DNA of 64,000 nt from Thiodiazotropha sp050291245. Lineage in GTDB: Bacteria; Pseudomonadota; Gammaproteobacteria; Chromatiales; Chromatiaceae. The notes beneath the pieces are model-generated. The model was not told the origin of the DNA. It saw only the letters and a list, made by a program, of their open reading frames with translations, and ran no database searches. Numbering within the stretch: the first letter of the stretch is position 1; each line of letters opens with the position of its first letter. Location of the stretch: the NCBI GenBank assembly GCA_050291245.1, contig JBNKJP010000048.1, positions 1-64,000 on the forward strand, read 5' to 3'. The translations under genes and the position numbers were made by a program. Shown piece by piece: positions 1 to 8,711 of the stretch.

Positions 1-727
1 CCTCCTTGCTCTGGCCGTTCTCCAGCGGCACGTCGATCCAGGGGATCAGGCTGCCGGCCAGGGCGGCGCCGAAGTGCTCGGTGGGGAAGTCGCTGCCGCG
101 TAGCGTCTCGGCCACTTTCCGATCGATATCAAGAATTGCAGAGGCGGGATCATCCAGCTGATCGCGCACCGCTTGCGCCACCGCACCCATCTGGCTGATC
201 AGCTCACGCATGTTGCGGGCGCCGGCGCCGGAGGCTGCCTGGTAGGTCATGGAGGTGGCCCACTCCACCAGATCCTCGCGGAACAGGCCGCCGAGGGCCA
301 TTAGCATCAGGCTGACGGTGCAGTTGCCGCCGATGAAGTCCTTCTTGCCCCGGGAGAGCCCATCGCGGATCACCCCCTCGTTGACCGGATCGAGCACGAT
401 CAGGCTCTGCTCCTTCATGCGCAGGCTGGAGGCGGCGTCGATCCAGTAGCCCTGCCAGCCGGCGTCGCGCAGCCTGGGGTATATCTCGTTGGTGTAGCTG
501 CCGCCCTGACAGGTGACAATGGCTTCCATCCGCATCAGCTCGTCGATGGCGTTGGCATCTTTCAGCGGAGGAATATCCTTGCCGATATCGGGCCCCGCCT
601 GACCCACCTGGGAGGTGGTGAAGAAGACGGGTTCATCGATCTCGGCAAAATCGTTCTCCTCCAGCATACGGTTCATTAATACCGAACCCACCATGCCGCG
701 CCAACCTACAAATCCAACACGCTTCAT
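1..727 (-). CDS. asd: Aspartate-semialdehyde dehydrogenase, C-terminus cut by window edge
   Basis: Reduces aspartyl phosphate to aspartate semialdehyde, the branch point to lysine, threonine, methionine and diaminopimelate. The frame opens at an ATG (725-727) with MKRVGFVGWRGMVGSVL, the Gram-negative Asd N-terminus with its NADP-binding G-x-x-G-x-x-G-like loop. The active-site cysteine lies in GGNCTVSLM near residue 135. About 242 of the usual ~370 residues are present; the frame is open to base 1, so the gene continues outside the window. It is the last gene of the leu-asd run on this strand, about 105 bases after leuB. That short gap carries a palindromic stretch (777-796) and AT-rich direct repeats. 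Confidence 0.95.
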   Translation of the reverse strand, partial: MKRVGFVGWRGMVGSVLMNRMLEENDFAEIDEPVFFTTSQVGQAGPDIGKDIPPLKDANAIDELMRMEAIVTCQGGSYTNEIYPRLRDAGWQGYWIDAASSLRMKEQSLIVLDPVNEGVIRDGLSRGKKDFIGGNCTVSLMLMALGGLFREDLVEWATSMTYQAASGAGARNMRELISQMGAVAQAVRDQLDDPASAILDIDRKVAETLRGSDFPTEHFGAALAGSLIPWIDVPLENGQSKE

Positions 728-833
728 ACGCAAACCCTATGTGAAATTTTGAATCCTTAATTTCGAATTGCGCGTTGATGAGCTCGCTACGCGAGCGCCA
801 TCGAATTCACAATTCACAATTCAAAACTCATAA

Positions 834-1910
834 TTAATCCAATGCATTGACGACCGCGTCGCCCATCGCCTCGCAGTTCACCTCGGTCATGCCGTCCGAC
901 ATGATGTCGGGTGTACGCAGACCGTCATCGAGCACCTTCTCCACCGCCTTCTCGATGCGCTCGGCCATGGCCGGCTCGTCGAGGCTGTAGCGCAGCATCA
1001 TGGCCACCGACAGAATGGTCGCCAGCGGATTGGCGATACCCTTGCCGGCGATGTCGGGCGCGGAGCCGTGAATCGGCTCGTACATGCCCTTGCCGTTCTC
1101 GTCCAGGGAGGCGGAGGGGAGCATGCCGATGGAACCGGTCAGCATGGCGGCGCAGTCTGACAGGATATCGCCAAACATGTTGGTCGTCACCATCACATCG
1201 AACTGTTTCGGCCACTTCACCAGCTGCATGGCGGCATTGTCCACATACAGGTGACTCAGTTTGATGTCGGGGTAGTCCCTGCCGACCCGGATCATCACCT
1301 CGCGCCAGAGTTCGGTGCACTCGAGCACGTTGGCCTTGTCCACCGAGCAGACCCGGCCGCCACGCTTGGCGGCGATGTCGAAAGCGACGCGAGCGATGCG
1401 TTCGATCTCCGACTCCGAGTAGACCAGGGTGTTGAAGCCCTGACGCTCGCCGCCGTCGAGTTCACGGATTCCCCTGGGCTGGCCGAAGTAGATGCCGCCG
1501 GTCAGTTCGCGCACGATCATGATGTCGAGCCCCGCCACGATCTCCGGCTTCAGGCTGGAGGCGCCGGCCAGCTGGGGATAGAGAAGCGCCGGACGCAGGT
1601 TGGCGAAGAGGTTGAGCTCCGAACGCAGCCCCAGCAAGCCCTTCTCCGGGCGGATCGAGATGTCGAGAGGCTCCCACTTGGGGCCGCCGACAGCGCCGAG
1701 CAGCACCGCGTCGGCCTCCTTCGCCAGCTCCAGGGTGGCCTCCGGCAGCGGCCCGCCGGTGGCATCGATGGCGGCTCCACCGACCAGGGCTTCGTCCAGA
1801 TCGATATCCAGATCGCAGGCATCGCGCAGGTTGGCCAACACCTTCACCGCCTCGGCGACAATCTCGGGACCGATGCCGTCACCCGGCAGAACAAGAATCT
1901 TTTTGCTCAT
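834..1910 (-). CDS. leuB: 3-isopropylmalate dehydrogenase
   Basis: Oxidatively decarboxylates 3-isopropylmalate to 2-oxoisocaproate, the third step of leucine synthesis, in the cytoplasm with NAD and Mg2+/Mn2+. The 358-residue length is normal. Visible family marks are the N-terminal LPGDGIGPEI, the RELTGGIYFG substrate loop and the metal and cofactor segment NMFGDILSDCAAML followed by EPIHGSAPDIAGKG. The ATG at 1908-1910 has a short AGG-type ribosome site eight bases upstream. It follows leuD on the same strand but is separated from it by 325 bases of repeats, so it may have its own promoter or be read through from leuCD. Confidence 0.97.
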   Translation of the reverse strand: MSKKILVLPGDGIGPEIVAEAVKVLANLRDACDLDIDLDEALVGGAAIDATGGPLPEATLELAKEADAVLLGAVGGPKWEPLDISIRPEKGLLGLRSELNLFANLRPALLYPQLAGASSLKPEIVAGLDIMIVRELTGGIYFGQPRGIRELDGGERQGFNTLVYSESEIERIARVAFDIAAKRGGRVCSVDKANVLECTELWREVMIRVGRDYPDIKLSHLYVDNAAMQLVKWPKQFDVMVTTNMFGDILSDCAAMLTGSIGMLPSASLDENGKGMYEPIHGSAPDIAGKGIANPLATILSVAMMLRYSLDEPAMAERIEKAVEKVLDDGLRTPDIMSDGMTEVNCEAMGDAVVNALD

Positions 1911-2235
1911 TTATCAACCTGATTTAGTTAGAGATTAAACATTTATTCAAACCGCGAATGCATGCCAAATACATTCAGATTCTCCTTCCGATCAATCGGA
2001 GCGGCAAGCCACCCATACAAGCGAGGCAGAATTGTAGGGTGGGACCCTGCCCCACCAGTCAATCACCTATCTGAAAAAGGTGGGGCTGGGCCCCACCCTA
2101 GCGGTGATTCGCGTAGGGGTGATTCGCGTAGGGGTGCGGCTTGTCGCACCGAAATCGCACCCGCAGTCAGCAAATTCCATTCGCCTTAATTGGCGGTGAT
2201 TCGCACTCGTTCGCGGCCTGAATCCATTCGATAAT
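1911..2235. repeat. Intergenic repeat cluster between leuD and leuB
   Basis: No gene is visible. The stretch holds a long imperfect inverted repeat (2035-2056 against 2079-2100, 20 of 22 bases paired, GTAGGGTGGG...CCCACCCTA type), a tandem 15-base direct repeat GTGATTCGCGTAGGG (2104-2118 and 2119-2133) and a short palindrome GGTGCGGCTTGTCGCACC (2133-2150). The last recurs almost unchanged at 22786-22803. The large hairpin lies between co-directional leuD and leuB and could terminate or attenuate transcription or stabilise mRNA ends; that role is inferred. Confidence 0.75.
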
Positions 2236-2877
2236 TCAAGAAGCAAACAACCAGGGCGCTTCCTGGCGACGCCGCTCCTCGTAGGCCCGGATCTCGTCCA
2301 CATGCTGCAGCGTCAGGCCAATATCGTCCAGGCCGTTGAGCAGGCAGTGCTTGCGGAAGGGATCGACATCAAAAGCGACACACTCGCCCTCAGACAGGGT
2401 CAATACCTGCGCCTCAAGATCCACCGTCAGATTCAGGGCCTGCTCACCCGCGGCCTGTCGGAACAACCCGTCGATGGTCGCCTCGGGCAAGACGATTGGC
2501 AGCAACCCGTTCTTGAAACAGTTGTTGAAGAAGATATCGGCGAAGCTCGGCGCCAAAATCACCCGGAAGCCGTAGTCCTCCAGCGCCCAGGGGGCATGCT
2601 CGCGCGACGATCCACAACCGAAGTTCTTGCGCGTCAGCAACACCTTGGCTCCGGCGTAGCGGGAATCGTTGAGCACGAAGTCGGGATTCAGCGGCCGCCG
2701 GCTGTTGTCCATGCCCGGCTCGCCATGATCCAGGTAGCGCCACTCGTCGAACAGGTTGGGGCCGAAACCGGAACGCTTGATCGACTTGAGAAACTGCTTC
2801 GGAATAATGGCGTCGGTGTCCACGTTGGAACGGTCCAAGGGACAGACAATGCCGCTGAATGTCTCGAATTTTTCCAT
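2236..2877 (-). CDS. leuD: 3-isopropylmalate dehydratase small subunit
   Basis: Small (swivelling-domain) subunit of isopropylmalate isomerase, which forms a heterodimer with LeuC and interconverts 2- and 3-isopropylmalate. The aconitase-swivel signatures are present: NVDTDAIIPKQFL near the N-terminus and GCGSSREHAPWAL in the middle. I choose the ATG at 2875-2877 (MEKFETFSG) because it matches the family start and has GAGGA seven bases upstream. An ATG immediately before it (2880) and a further in-frame start at 2931 are less likely. The product is 213 residues, within the normal range. It lies 114 bases downstream of leuC, with which it must be co-expressed. Confidence 0.95.
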   Translation of the reverse strand: MEKFETFSGIVCPLDRSNVDTDAIIPKQFLKSIKRSGFGPNLFDEWRYLDHGEPGMDNSRRPLNPDFVLNDSRYAGAKVLLTRKNFGCGSSREHAPWALEDYGFRVILAPSFADIFFNNCFKNGLLPIVLPEATIDGLFRQAAGEQALNLTVDLEAQVLTLSEGECVAFDVDPFRKHCLLNGLDDIGLTLQHVDEIRAYEERRRQEAPWLFAS

Positions 2878-2991
2878 CATTTTGTCCTCATTGAGGAGGC
2901 CAATAACGCCAAGCCCGTAAAGATTACCCATGAATAGCGCATTGTAATCGTTGCGCTCCCTTGCGGCCTTGGCGTTATAACCTAAGTGTCT

Positions 2992-4407
2992 TCAATTCAG
3001 GGTCCGCACATCGATGAAGTGGCCGCTGACCGCCGCCGCGGCGGCCATCGCCGGGCTGACCAGGTGGGTGCGTCCCCCCTGCCCCTGCCGGCCCTCGAAG
3101 TTGCGGTTGGAGGTGGAGGCGCAACGCTCGCCCGGCTCCAGTCGGTCGGCGTTCATGGCCAGGCACATGGAGCAGCCTGGTTCGCGCCACTCGAAACCGG
3201 CCTCAATGAAGATTTTGTCGAGACCTTCGGCTTCCGCCTGGGTTTTGACCAGCCCCGAGCCCGGTACCACCAGCGCCTGCTTGACGTTGCCGGCCACATG
3301 GCGCCCCTTGGCCACGGCGGCGGCGGCGCGCAGATCCTCGATACGGGAGTTGGTGCAGGAGCCGATGAAGACCTTGTCCACATCGATCCCGCTGATCGGC
3401 GCGCCCGCCTCCAGCCCCATGTACTCCAGGGCCCGGCGCATGCCGTTGGCCTTGACTTCGTCCGTTTCGTCAGCCGGATCGGGCACGCAAGCGCCCACCG
3501 GCACCACCATCTCGGGCGAAGTGCCCCAGGTCACCTGAGGCTGGATGGCGCTGCCGTCGAGGCTCACCACCCGGTCGAACACGGCCCCCTCGTCGCTGTG
3601 CAGGGTCCGCCAGGCGGCTACGGCCTGCGCCCACTGCTCATCCCTGGGGGCGTAAGGGCGACCCTTCACGTAGTCGATGGTCTTTTCGTCCACCGCCACG
3701 AAACCGGCGCGGGCGCCCGCCTCGATGGCCATGTTGCAGAGGGTCAGGCGCCCCTCGATGGAGAGGTCGCGGATCGCCTCGCCTGCGAATTCGATGGCGT
3801 AGCCGGTACCACCGGCGGTGCCGATCTCGCCGATGATGGCGAGCACGATATCCTTGGCGGTGACGCCGGGACCCACCTTGCCCTCCACGCGCACCTGCAT
3901 CGCCTTCGACTTCTTCTGGATCAGGCACTGGGTGGCCAGCACATGCTCCACCTCGGAAGTGCCAATGCCGAAGGCCAGCGCACCCATGGCGCCGTGAGTG
4001 GAGGTGTGGGAGTCGCCGCAGACCACGGTCATACCGGGCAGCGTGGCCCCCTGCTCCGGCCCCACCACGTGCACGATGCCCTGACGCGGGTCGAGCATCT
4101 TGAACTCGGTGATACCGAAGGTGGCGCAGTTAGCGTCCAGGGTCTCCACCTGGGTGCGGGAGACCGGATCGGCGATGGTGCTGACGCCACCGGAGCGCTC
4201 GGTAGTCGGCACGTTGTGGTCGGGCGTCGCCAGGTTGGCATCCACCCGCCAGGGCTGGCGGCCAGCCAGACGCAGGCCCTCGAAGGCCTGGGGTGATGTC
4301 ACCTCGTGTACCAATTGCCGGTCGATATAGATCAACGCGGTACCGTCCCCGTCGCTGCGCACCAGGTGGGACTCCCAGAGTTTGTCGTAAAGTGTCTTCG
4401 CACTCAT
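2992..4407 (-). CDS. leuC: 3-isopropylmalate dehydratase large subunit
   Basis: Catalytic subunit of isopropylmalate isomerase; carries the [4Fe-4S] cluster that binds substrate. The 471-residue protein begins MSAKTLYDKLWESH as in proteobacterial LeuC. Cluster-ligand cysteines are seen in GSCTNSRIEDL and in the EPGCSMCLAMN segment. HTSTHGAMGALAFGIG and the C-terminal RNFEGRQG are further family marks. It is the first gene of the leu run and is transcribed away from the LysR gene at 4563, with a 155-base shared control region. A strong antisense frame across the gene is only a shadow of its codon bias. Confidence 0.97.
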   Translation of the reverse strand: MSAKTLYDKLWESHLVRSDGDGTALIYIDRQLVHEVTSPQAFEGLRLAGRQPWRVDANLATPDHNVPTTERSGGVSTIADPVSRTQVETLDANCATFGITEFKMLDPRQGIVHVVGPEQGATLPGMTVVCGDSHTSTHGAMGALAFGIGTSEVEHVLATQCLIQKKSKAMQVRVEGKVGPGVTAKDIVLAIIGEIGTAGGTGYAIEFAGEAIRDLSIEGRLTLCNMAIEAGARAGFVAVDEKTIDYVKGRPYAPRDEQWAQAVAAWRTLHSDEGAVFDRVVSLDGSAIQPQVTWGTSPEMVVPVGACVPDPADETDEVKANGMRRALEYMGLEAGAPISGIDVDKVFIGSCTNSRIEDLRAAAAVAKGRHVAGNVKQALVVPGSGLVKTQAEAEGLDKIFIEAGFEWREPGCSMCLAMNADRLEPGERCASTSNRNFEGRQGQGGRTHLVSPAMAAAAAVSGHFIDVRTLN

Positions 4408-4472
4408 TGCTATGGATCCTCAGTTTCGAAAAGGCGCCTACATAAAACCATCGAGCGCGTTTGTATCAGCGT

Positions 4473-4499
4473 CTATGTCGTTCGGTAGTCAAACCATAG
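4473..4499. promoter_or_regulatory. Possible operator in the leuC/LysR divergent region
   Basis: The dyad CTATG-N17-CATAG sits between the divergent leuC and LysR starts, followed by a very AT-rich stretch (4507-4560). LysR-type regulators usually bind imperfect dyads in such shared regions. Only the dyad is seen; binding by the neighbouring regulator is inference. Confidence 0.3.
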
Positions 4500-4562
4500 G
4501 GGAGTGTGATAAATAATACAAATTCATATTTTTCATTTTATTTATTCTTTATTGGAATAGTT

Positions 4563-5474
4563 ATGGATCTCGCCAGTCTACGCGCTTTCGTCGAGGTTTC
4601 CCGCGAGGGCTCCTTCTCCCAGGCGGCCGAAAGACTCTTCCTGACCCAACCCGCCATCAGCAAGCGGATCGCCAGCCTGGAGGAGGAGCTGGAAACCCGG
4701 CTCTTCGACCGTGCCGGCCGCCAGGTACGGCTGACCGAAGCGGGCCGCCATCTGCTGCCAAGGGCGGAGCGGATCATTCACGAATTGACCGATATCCGCC
4801 GCGAGCTGAGCAACCTCTCCGGCGAGGTGGCGGGACGCCTGGCCATGGCCACCAGCCACCATATCGGCCTGCACCGGCTGCCCCTGGTGCTGCGAACCTA
4901 TAGCGAACACTATCCCAGGGTGGAGCTCGACATCCGTTTCATGGAATCGGAGAGGGCCTGTCAGGCGGTGGAACACGGAGAACTGGAACTGGCGGTGGTT
5001 ACCCTGCCCCTGATGCCAGCCGATACGCTGAACACCGAGGTCATCTGGGAGGATCCGTTACGACCAGTGGTGGGCCTGGATCATCTGCTGGCGAAGCAGA
5101 AAAAGGTAACCGTCAGGGAGTTGCTGGCCCATCCCGCCGTGCTGCCGACCCGGGGCACCTACACCCGAACCCTACTTGAGCAGCGAGTAAGCCAGCTGCA
5201 CGCTCAGGTCAACTGCACCTTGTCCACCGACTATCTGGAAACCCTGAAGATGATGGTCAGCATCGGCCTCGGCTGGAGTCTGTTGCCGGCGATCCTGCTC
5301 GATGAACATCTCAAACCTTTAGCTATCCCGGAGCTGGACCTGACACGCTCCCTGGGAATCGTGACTCATCGCAAGCGAACCCTGTCCAATGCCGCAGGAG
5401 CGATGCGGGGGCTATTGCTGAGCCAGCGCGATCCAAGTCATGCCGACGCGGCCTACCATTGCCCACCCTCTTAG
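4563..5474 (+). CDS. LysR-family transcriptional regulator divergent from leuC
   Basis: 303-residue LysR-type regulator. The N-terminal winged helix-turn-helix is clear (MDLASLRAFVEVSREGSFS, then AAERLFLTQPAISKRIASLE), followed by the linker helix and a periplasmic-binding-protein-like effector domain. The ATG at 4563 is chosen because the HTH begins there; the longer frame from 4506 would add a hydrophobic AT-rich leader foreign to the family. A LysR gene divergent from leuC is a common arrangement in gammaproteobacteria such as Pseudomonas, so control of leuCD(B) is plausible but not shown. The effector is unknown. Confidence 0.92.
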   Translation: MDLASLRAFVEVSREGSFSQAAERLFLTQPAISKRIASLEEELETRLFDRAGRQVRLTEAGRHLLPRAERIIHELTDIRRELSNLSGEVAGRLAMATSHHIGLHRLPLVLRTYSEHYPRVELDIRFMESERACQAVEHGELELAVVTLPLMPADTLNTEVIWEDPLRPVVGLDHLLAKQKKVTVRELLAHPAVLPTRGTYTRTLLEQRVSQLHAQVNCTLSTDYLETLKMMVSIGLGWSLLPAILLDEHLKPLAIPELDLTRSLGIVTHRKRTLSNAAGAMRGLLLSQRDPSHADAAYHCPPS

Positions 5475-5974
5475 AGGAAGGGGGGTAGAGGGTTAACAGC
5501 AATAGCTGAACAAGGTACCAAAGCATTACCTGATTACCCAAAACCCTCAGCAAAGAATCGGTAGCCAACGGCCATTTTGGTATTGAATTTATTGTGTCTT
5601 GTGTTGAGGTGTTCGCTACGCTCACGGTTCATAGCCCCCCTCTCCCTCGCCCGACACCCGCAAGGGGTGAGGGAAAGTGTTTTTCGAGTTCGTCGAACGC
5701 ATCCTGTTTGCATCGTGGCATCAAGCCATTTGCCCGCTCCGGCGTGTGATCTATGCATCCCCTCTCCCCTTGCGGGAGAGGGCCAGGGAGAGGGGGGATA
5801 AAAACAAGTGAGCACAGCGAACAACTTACCCCATATAGTTTGAAATCATTGGCAATTCTCTTCTCGAACCCACCATCAGCATGGCTGAGCATGCGGGTAA
5901 TCAGGAAGCATTCTTCAGCGCGCTTTGATTCCCAGGCGCCAGGAATATGCATTGGTTACCAATATAACGACGGC
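5475..5974. repeat. Repeat-filled intergenic stretch with long inverted repeat
   Basis: No gene is seen. A composite element spans about 5611-5822. Its ends are GTTCGCTACGCTCAC (5611-5625) and GTGAGCACAGCGAAC (5808-5822), inverted with 13 of 15 matches, and inside them TAGCCCCCCTCTCCCT pairs with AGGGAGAGGGGGGATA. Two G/C palindromes of the CCTCTCCC...GGGAGAGG type lie within. A related element with a perfect 30-base inverted repeat lies at 50666-50905. These look like small non-coding palindromic mobile units (MITE- or REP-like). Confidence 0.7.
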
Positions 5975-6385
5975 TTACCTGGCAGATCGTTCTAACGCGC
6001 CATGAACTCCGTAGTCGGAGCGTTGTTCAAAAAAAAGCTTACTGACAGCTTGCCTCAGCCATACCTGGGCGAAATCCTTGTGCATGCGCTGATGCCAGTA
6101 TTGCCTGATCGGCACGGCCGGCAGTTCAAAGGGCGGCCAGAAGGCGGCCAGTCCTTGCATGTGGGCAAAGGCGGCGGCGATGACCTTGGGCACGGTCGCC
6201 AGCAGTTCGCTGTCGCTGACGATGAATGGAATGTTCATGAAGTTCTGGGAGCGCAAGACGATCCGGCGCTTAATCCCCGCCTCATGGATCATCTTTTCAT
6301 ACTTCTGTTGAGCGTGCCCCTCGCCGACGAGGGAGATGTGCTTTGCGCGCGCATAGTGCTCGCAGGTGATCGCGCCTCTCAACAT
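5975..6385 (-). pseudogene. Truncated LysR-family regulator (C-terminal fragment)
   Basis: About 130 codons encode the end of a LysR effector domain: ISLVGEGHAQQKYEKMI, RSQNFMNIPFIVSDSELLA, VPKVIAAAFAHMQGL, FELPAVPIRQYWHQRMHKD and ARQ-like C-terminal residues match the usual last third of such regulators. The HTH and first half are absent. The recognisable part stops near 6385, about 30-80 bases from a likewise 5'-truncated oxygenase gene on the other strand. The open frame extends to 6958, but that extension is antisense to the oxygenase and is not coding. The gene is most likely dead. Confidence 0.75.
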
Positions 6386-6466
6386 TGGGGACGGTCGCTT
6401 GCCAGGCAGACGAAGGGATGTTCGAACAGCAGTCACAAAGCCAGGCGCAGGAAACAGAATCGCGCC

Positions 6467-7000
6467 AACGACACCCTGGCCCATTTCTGGCGCTGGTTCG
6501 AGTACGGCCCCGACCACATTGAAGCCCAGCGCTCCATCGAGCAGGTGAAGCACATCCACGAGGCGATGGCGAAGATGGTCGCCGAGGCCTTCACCAACGA
6601 CGACTTCATCTACACCACCTGCTGGCTGGGTACCAAGCCGCATCGAATGCGTCTGATCATGGAACTCCCGGGCTTCAGCGCCAAGCAGAAGATCGCCGCC
6701 CACCATTTCTGGCAAGGAGTGATGCTGAAGATGCGTGGTCCGCACGGATATGTACACCGCTACCCGAAAAGCTTCGAAGAGATGGAAGCCTTCGTCGACC
6801 GGTTCGAGGCGCGTGACTGGCCGCAGACGGATAGTGGCAAGGAGCTCGCGGACTACGTCATCGAGCAGTTCAATGAAGCACGCCTTGCGAAACCCCTGTG
6901 GGGCTTGGGACAACAGCTCATTCTCACCTTCCAGGCCAAGCATATCCGCGATCTGCACCGGATGGGCGACCCAAATCCGGTTGCAGCCTGGCTGATCTGA
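6467..7000 (+). pseudogene. Truncated DUF2236/MpaB-type oxygenase fragment
   Basis: From about 6467 the frame reads NDTLAHFWRWFEYGP, then IHEAMAKMVAEAFTNDDF, SAKQKIAAHHFWQGVML and RDLHRMGDPNPVAAWLI up to the stop at 6998-7000. This resembles the C-terminal part of DUF2236 (MpaB/latex-clearing-protein-like) haem oxygenases. The upstream part of the frame (6002-6466) is antisense to the LysR fragment and not coding; a different frame (from 6418) reads into the same place, so the 5' end is also disturbed. I assign the family from general pattern, not from a search. A functional product is unlikely. Confidence 0.6.
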
Positions 7001-7379
7001 CTTGTGCTCAAAACGAAAATCTGGCTGGATGAGAAGGTACTGCCGGACCCGAAAGTGAACAGGGCAGAATTAGCCAGGGTCCGGGGAGAGATTCAGGATC
7101 AACACCGTGAACCACCCATGGTGTCACCCTCGTCCTGCCCCTTCAGCTCAGCCCGGCGAGCCATGCGTGAGCGTACCGGGACATAGAGAGCCATACGAGT
7201 GGCCCACAGGAATTCGGCCGGCGCCTGACTGGCACCGCCCTGCAGTGATTGCCATCCGGGAAAAAACACTCAAGCCATGCGCGACGCAAAGCGGCATGGG
7301 CACAGTCACAGCCCCTTGCGTCTCTATCCAGATCGGAACACTTCTGAATGGCGTATCACCGTTGTTCCGAACGTCCTGG
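7001..7379. other. Intergenic stretch without recognised gene
   Basis: Short frames occur on both strands but none has a convincing ribosome site or family resemblance. Several only extend antisense into the binding-protein gene that ends at 7380. No repeat or clear hairpin was noticed. Confidence 0.5.
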
Positions 7380-8258
7380 CTACTTCTTAGCCAGGGCGTC
7401 TTTGACGAACTGCTCCCAATGCTCCATTCGCTTCTGCAGCAGGAGCATCCCGTCATAGTAGGGAACCACCTGATTCTTGCGGATGACATCCCTGCCCTCA
7501 CGCCCCAGGGCGAACTGGATGAAACGGTCAGACTCCTGACTGTTGGGAGACTTCTTGTTGTACACCATATAAAGTGGACGATAGAGGATATAGTTTCCCG
7601 TGCGGATATTCTCAAAGCTTGGATCCATGCCTTCCAGTTTGAGGATCTTGAAATCCCGTTTATGCGCGCTGGCGATACCGGTTACCCCGATGGCGCTGGG
7701 ATTTTTCTCGACCTCCTTCTCCAAGGGTCCTGAGGACGGGAAGACATGCTTACTGTTGAAATCCGCGTCCGGGTCCTCGAACAGATGCAGGCGCAGTGTA
7801 TAGCCGACGCCTGAAATCTTTCCCTCGCGGATCAGCAACTCCACAGGCTGGTTCTTTCCGCCCAGTTGCGACCAGTTTGTGATCTTGCCCTGGTAGAGAT
7901 TGCGCAGCTGCACCAGACTGATTGAATCGATGGGATTGGATTTATGCACCACGACCACCAACGCATCCCAGGCGACAGGAACCATGATTGCGCCGGCCTC
8001 CTCCCGGGTGGCATCCAGCCTGAACCGGCAGGCACCGCCAAGGTCCGCCTGCTTGCCGGTGACTTGCCGGATACCTTTGGTGGCTCCTCCTCCCGAGACA
8101 TTGATATCAACGCCCGTCTTTTCTTTGTAGGCAGCAGCGAGATCGGCCATAAATGCGTTGCGGGTGATACCGCAGCCGACCCAGGTAAGCTCCTGCGCTT
8201 GTATCGCGAAGGGCAAGAGTGCCAGAAACAGCAATAGGGACAAAAATTGGCGGCGCAA
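7380..8258 (-). CDS. PstS-like phosphate ABC transporter substrate-binding protein
   Basis: Secreted binding protein of the PstS-like type II family. After a signal peptide (RRQFLSLLLFLALLPFAIQ-AQ) it shows TWVGCGITRNAFMADLAAAY, SGGGATKGIRQVTGKQADLG (phosphate-type ligand loop) and PVAWDALVVVVHKSNPI. I start it at the TTG at 8258 because AAGGAGG lies seven bases upstream and the signal peptide begins there, giving 292 residues; the longer frame to 8327 has no such support. No permease or ATPase genes are next to it, so it may work as an orphan scavenging or sensing protein. Ligand identity (phosphate or another anion) is inference. Confidence 0.85.
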   Translation of the reverse strand: MRRQFLSLLLFLALLPFAIQAQELTWVGCGITRNAFMADLAAAYKEKTGVDINVSGGGATKGIRQVTGKQADLGGACRFRLDATREEAGAIMVPVAWDALVVVVHKSNPIDSISLVQLRNLYQGKITNWSQLGGKNQPVELLIREGKISGVGYTLRLHLFEDPDADFNSKHVFPSSGPLEKEVEKNPSAIGVTGIASAHKRDFKILKLEGMDPSFENIRTGNYILYRPLYMVYNKKSPNSQESDRFIQFALGREGRDVIRKNQVVPYYDGMLLLQKRMEHWEQFVKDALAKK

Positions 8259-8711
8259 AGACAATCCTCCTTGACGGTAGGTATCGGTTCGAAACACTAT
8301 AGCCAATTTTTTTATCCCCTTCACCACAAAATACGAATTACATTCTTATTCTTATTAAGAAATTTCCCAAAATTGAGCATGCGCCCAATCCCCCGCCGCC
8401 CCATACCTGGGAAGCTCGGCAATCCTGGATAATTTTAACTATGCTAAATCGTCATGGCGGCGAGGATATAGATCATCTTTGGCACATACACTTTCCATAC
8501 TCAGGCAGCGGCAGGACTCATGAGAAGAAGCAATTCTTGGCGCAAGCTGCGCAATGCGACACCTACAGCATCTCCGCACCTGGATTCAGGGCACAGCTCA
8601 GTGTTCGTTGCAGTATCCCTGACTGTTCTACAGCCGCGATATCGGCGCCATGCCGTCGCAACAGGCCGGTATGGGCGAGATCATTTACGAATCAGGAGCT
8701 ACTGAGGCACG
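8259..8711. other. Divergent intergenic region, no recognised gene
   Basis: Lies between the divergently read PstS-like and SCO1 genes and presumably holds both promoters. The stretch 8330-8375 is AT-rich (runs such as TTCTTATTCTTATTAAG). Overlapping plus-strand frames from 8441 and 8520 show no family resemblance and no good ribosome site; they are not called. Confidence 0.5.

Noticed and set aside
2986..4296. 436-codon plus-strand frame across leuC
   Set aside because: Antisense shadow of a high-GC gene; no family resemblance, while leuC is unmistakable.
6002..6466. N-terminal part of the plus-strand frame that reaches 7000
   Set aside because: It is antisense to the LysR fragment and has no similarity to oxygenases; only the part after about 6467 is coding-like.
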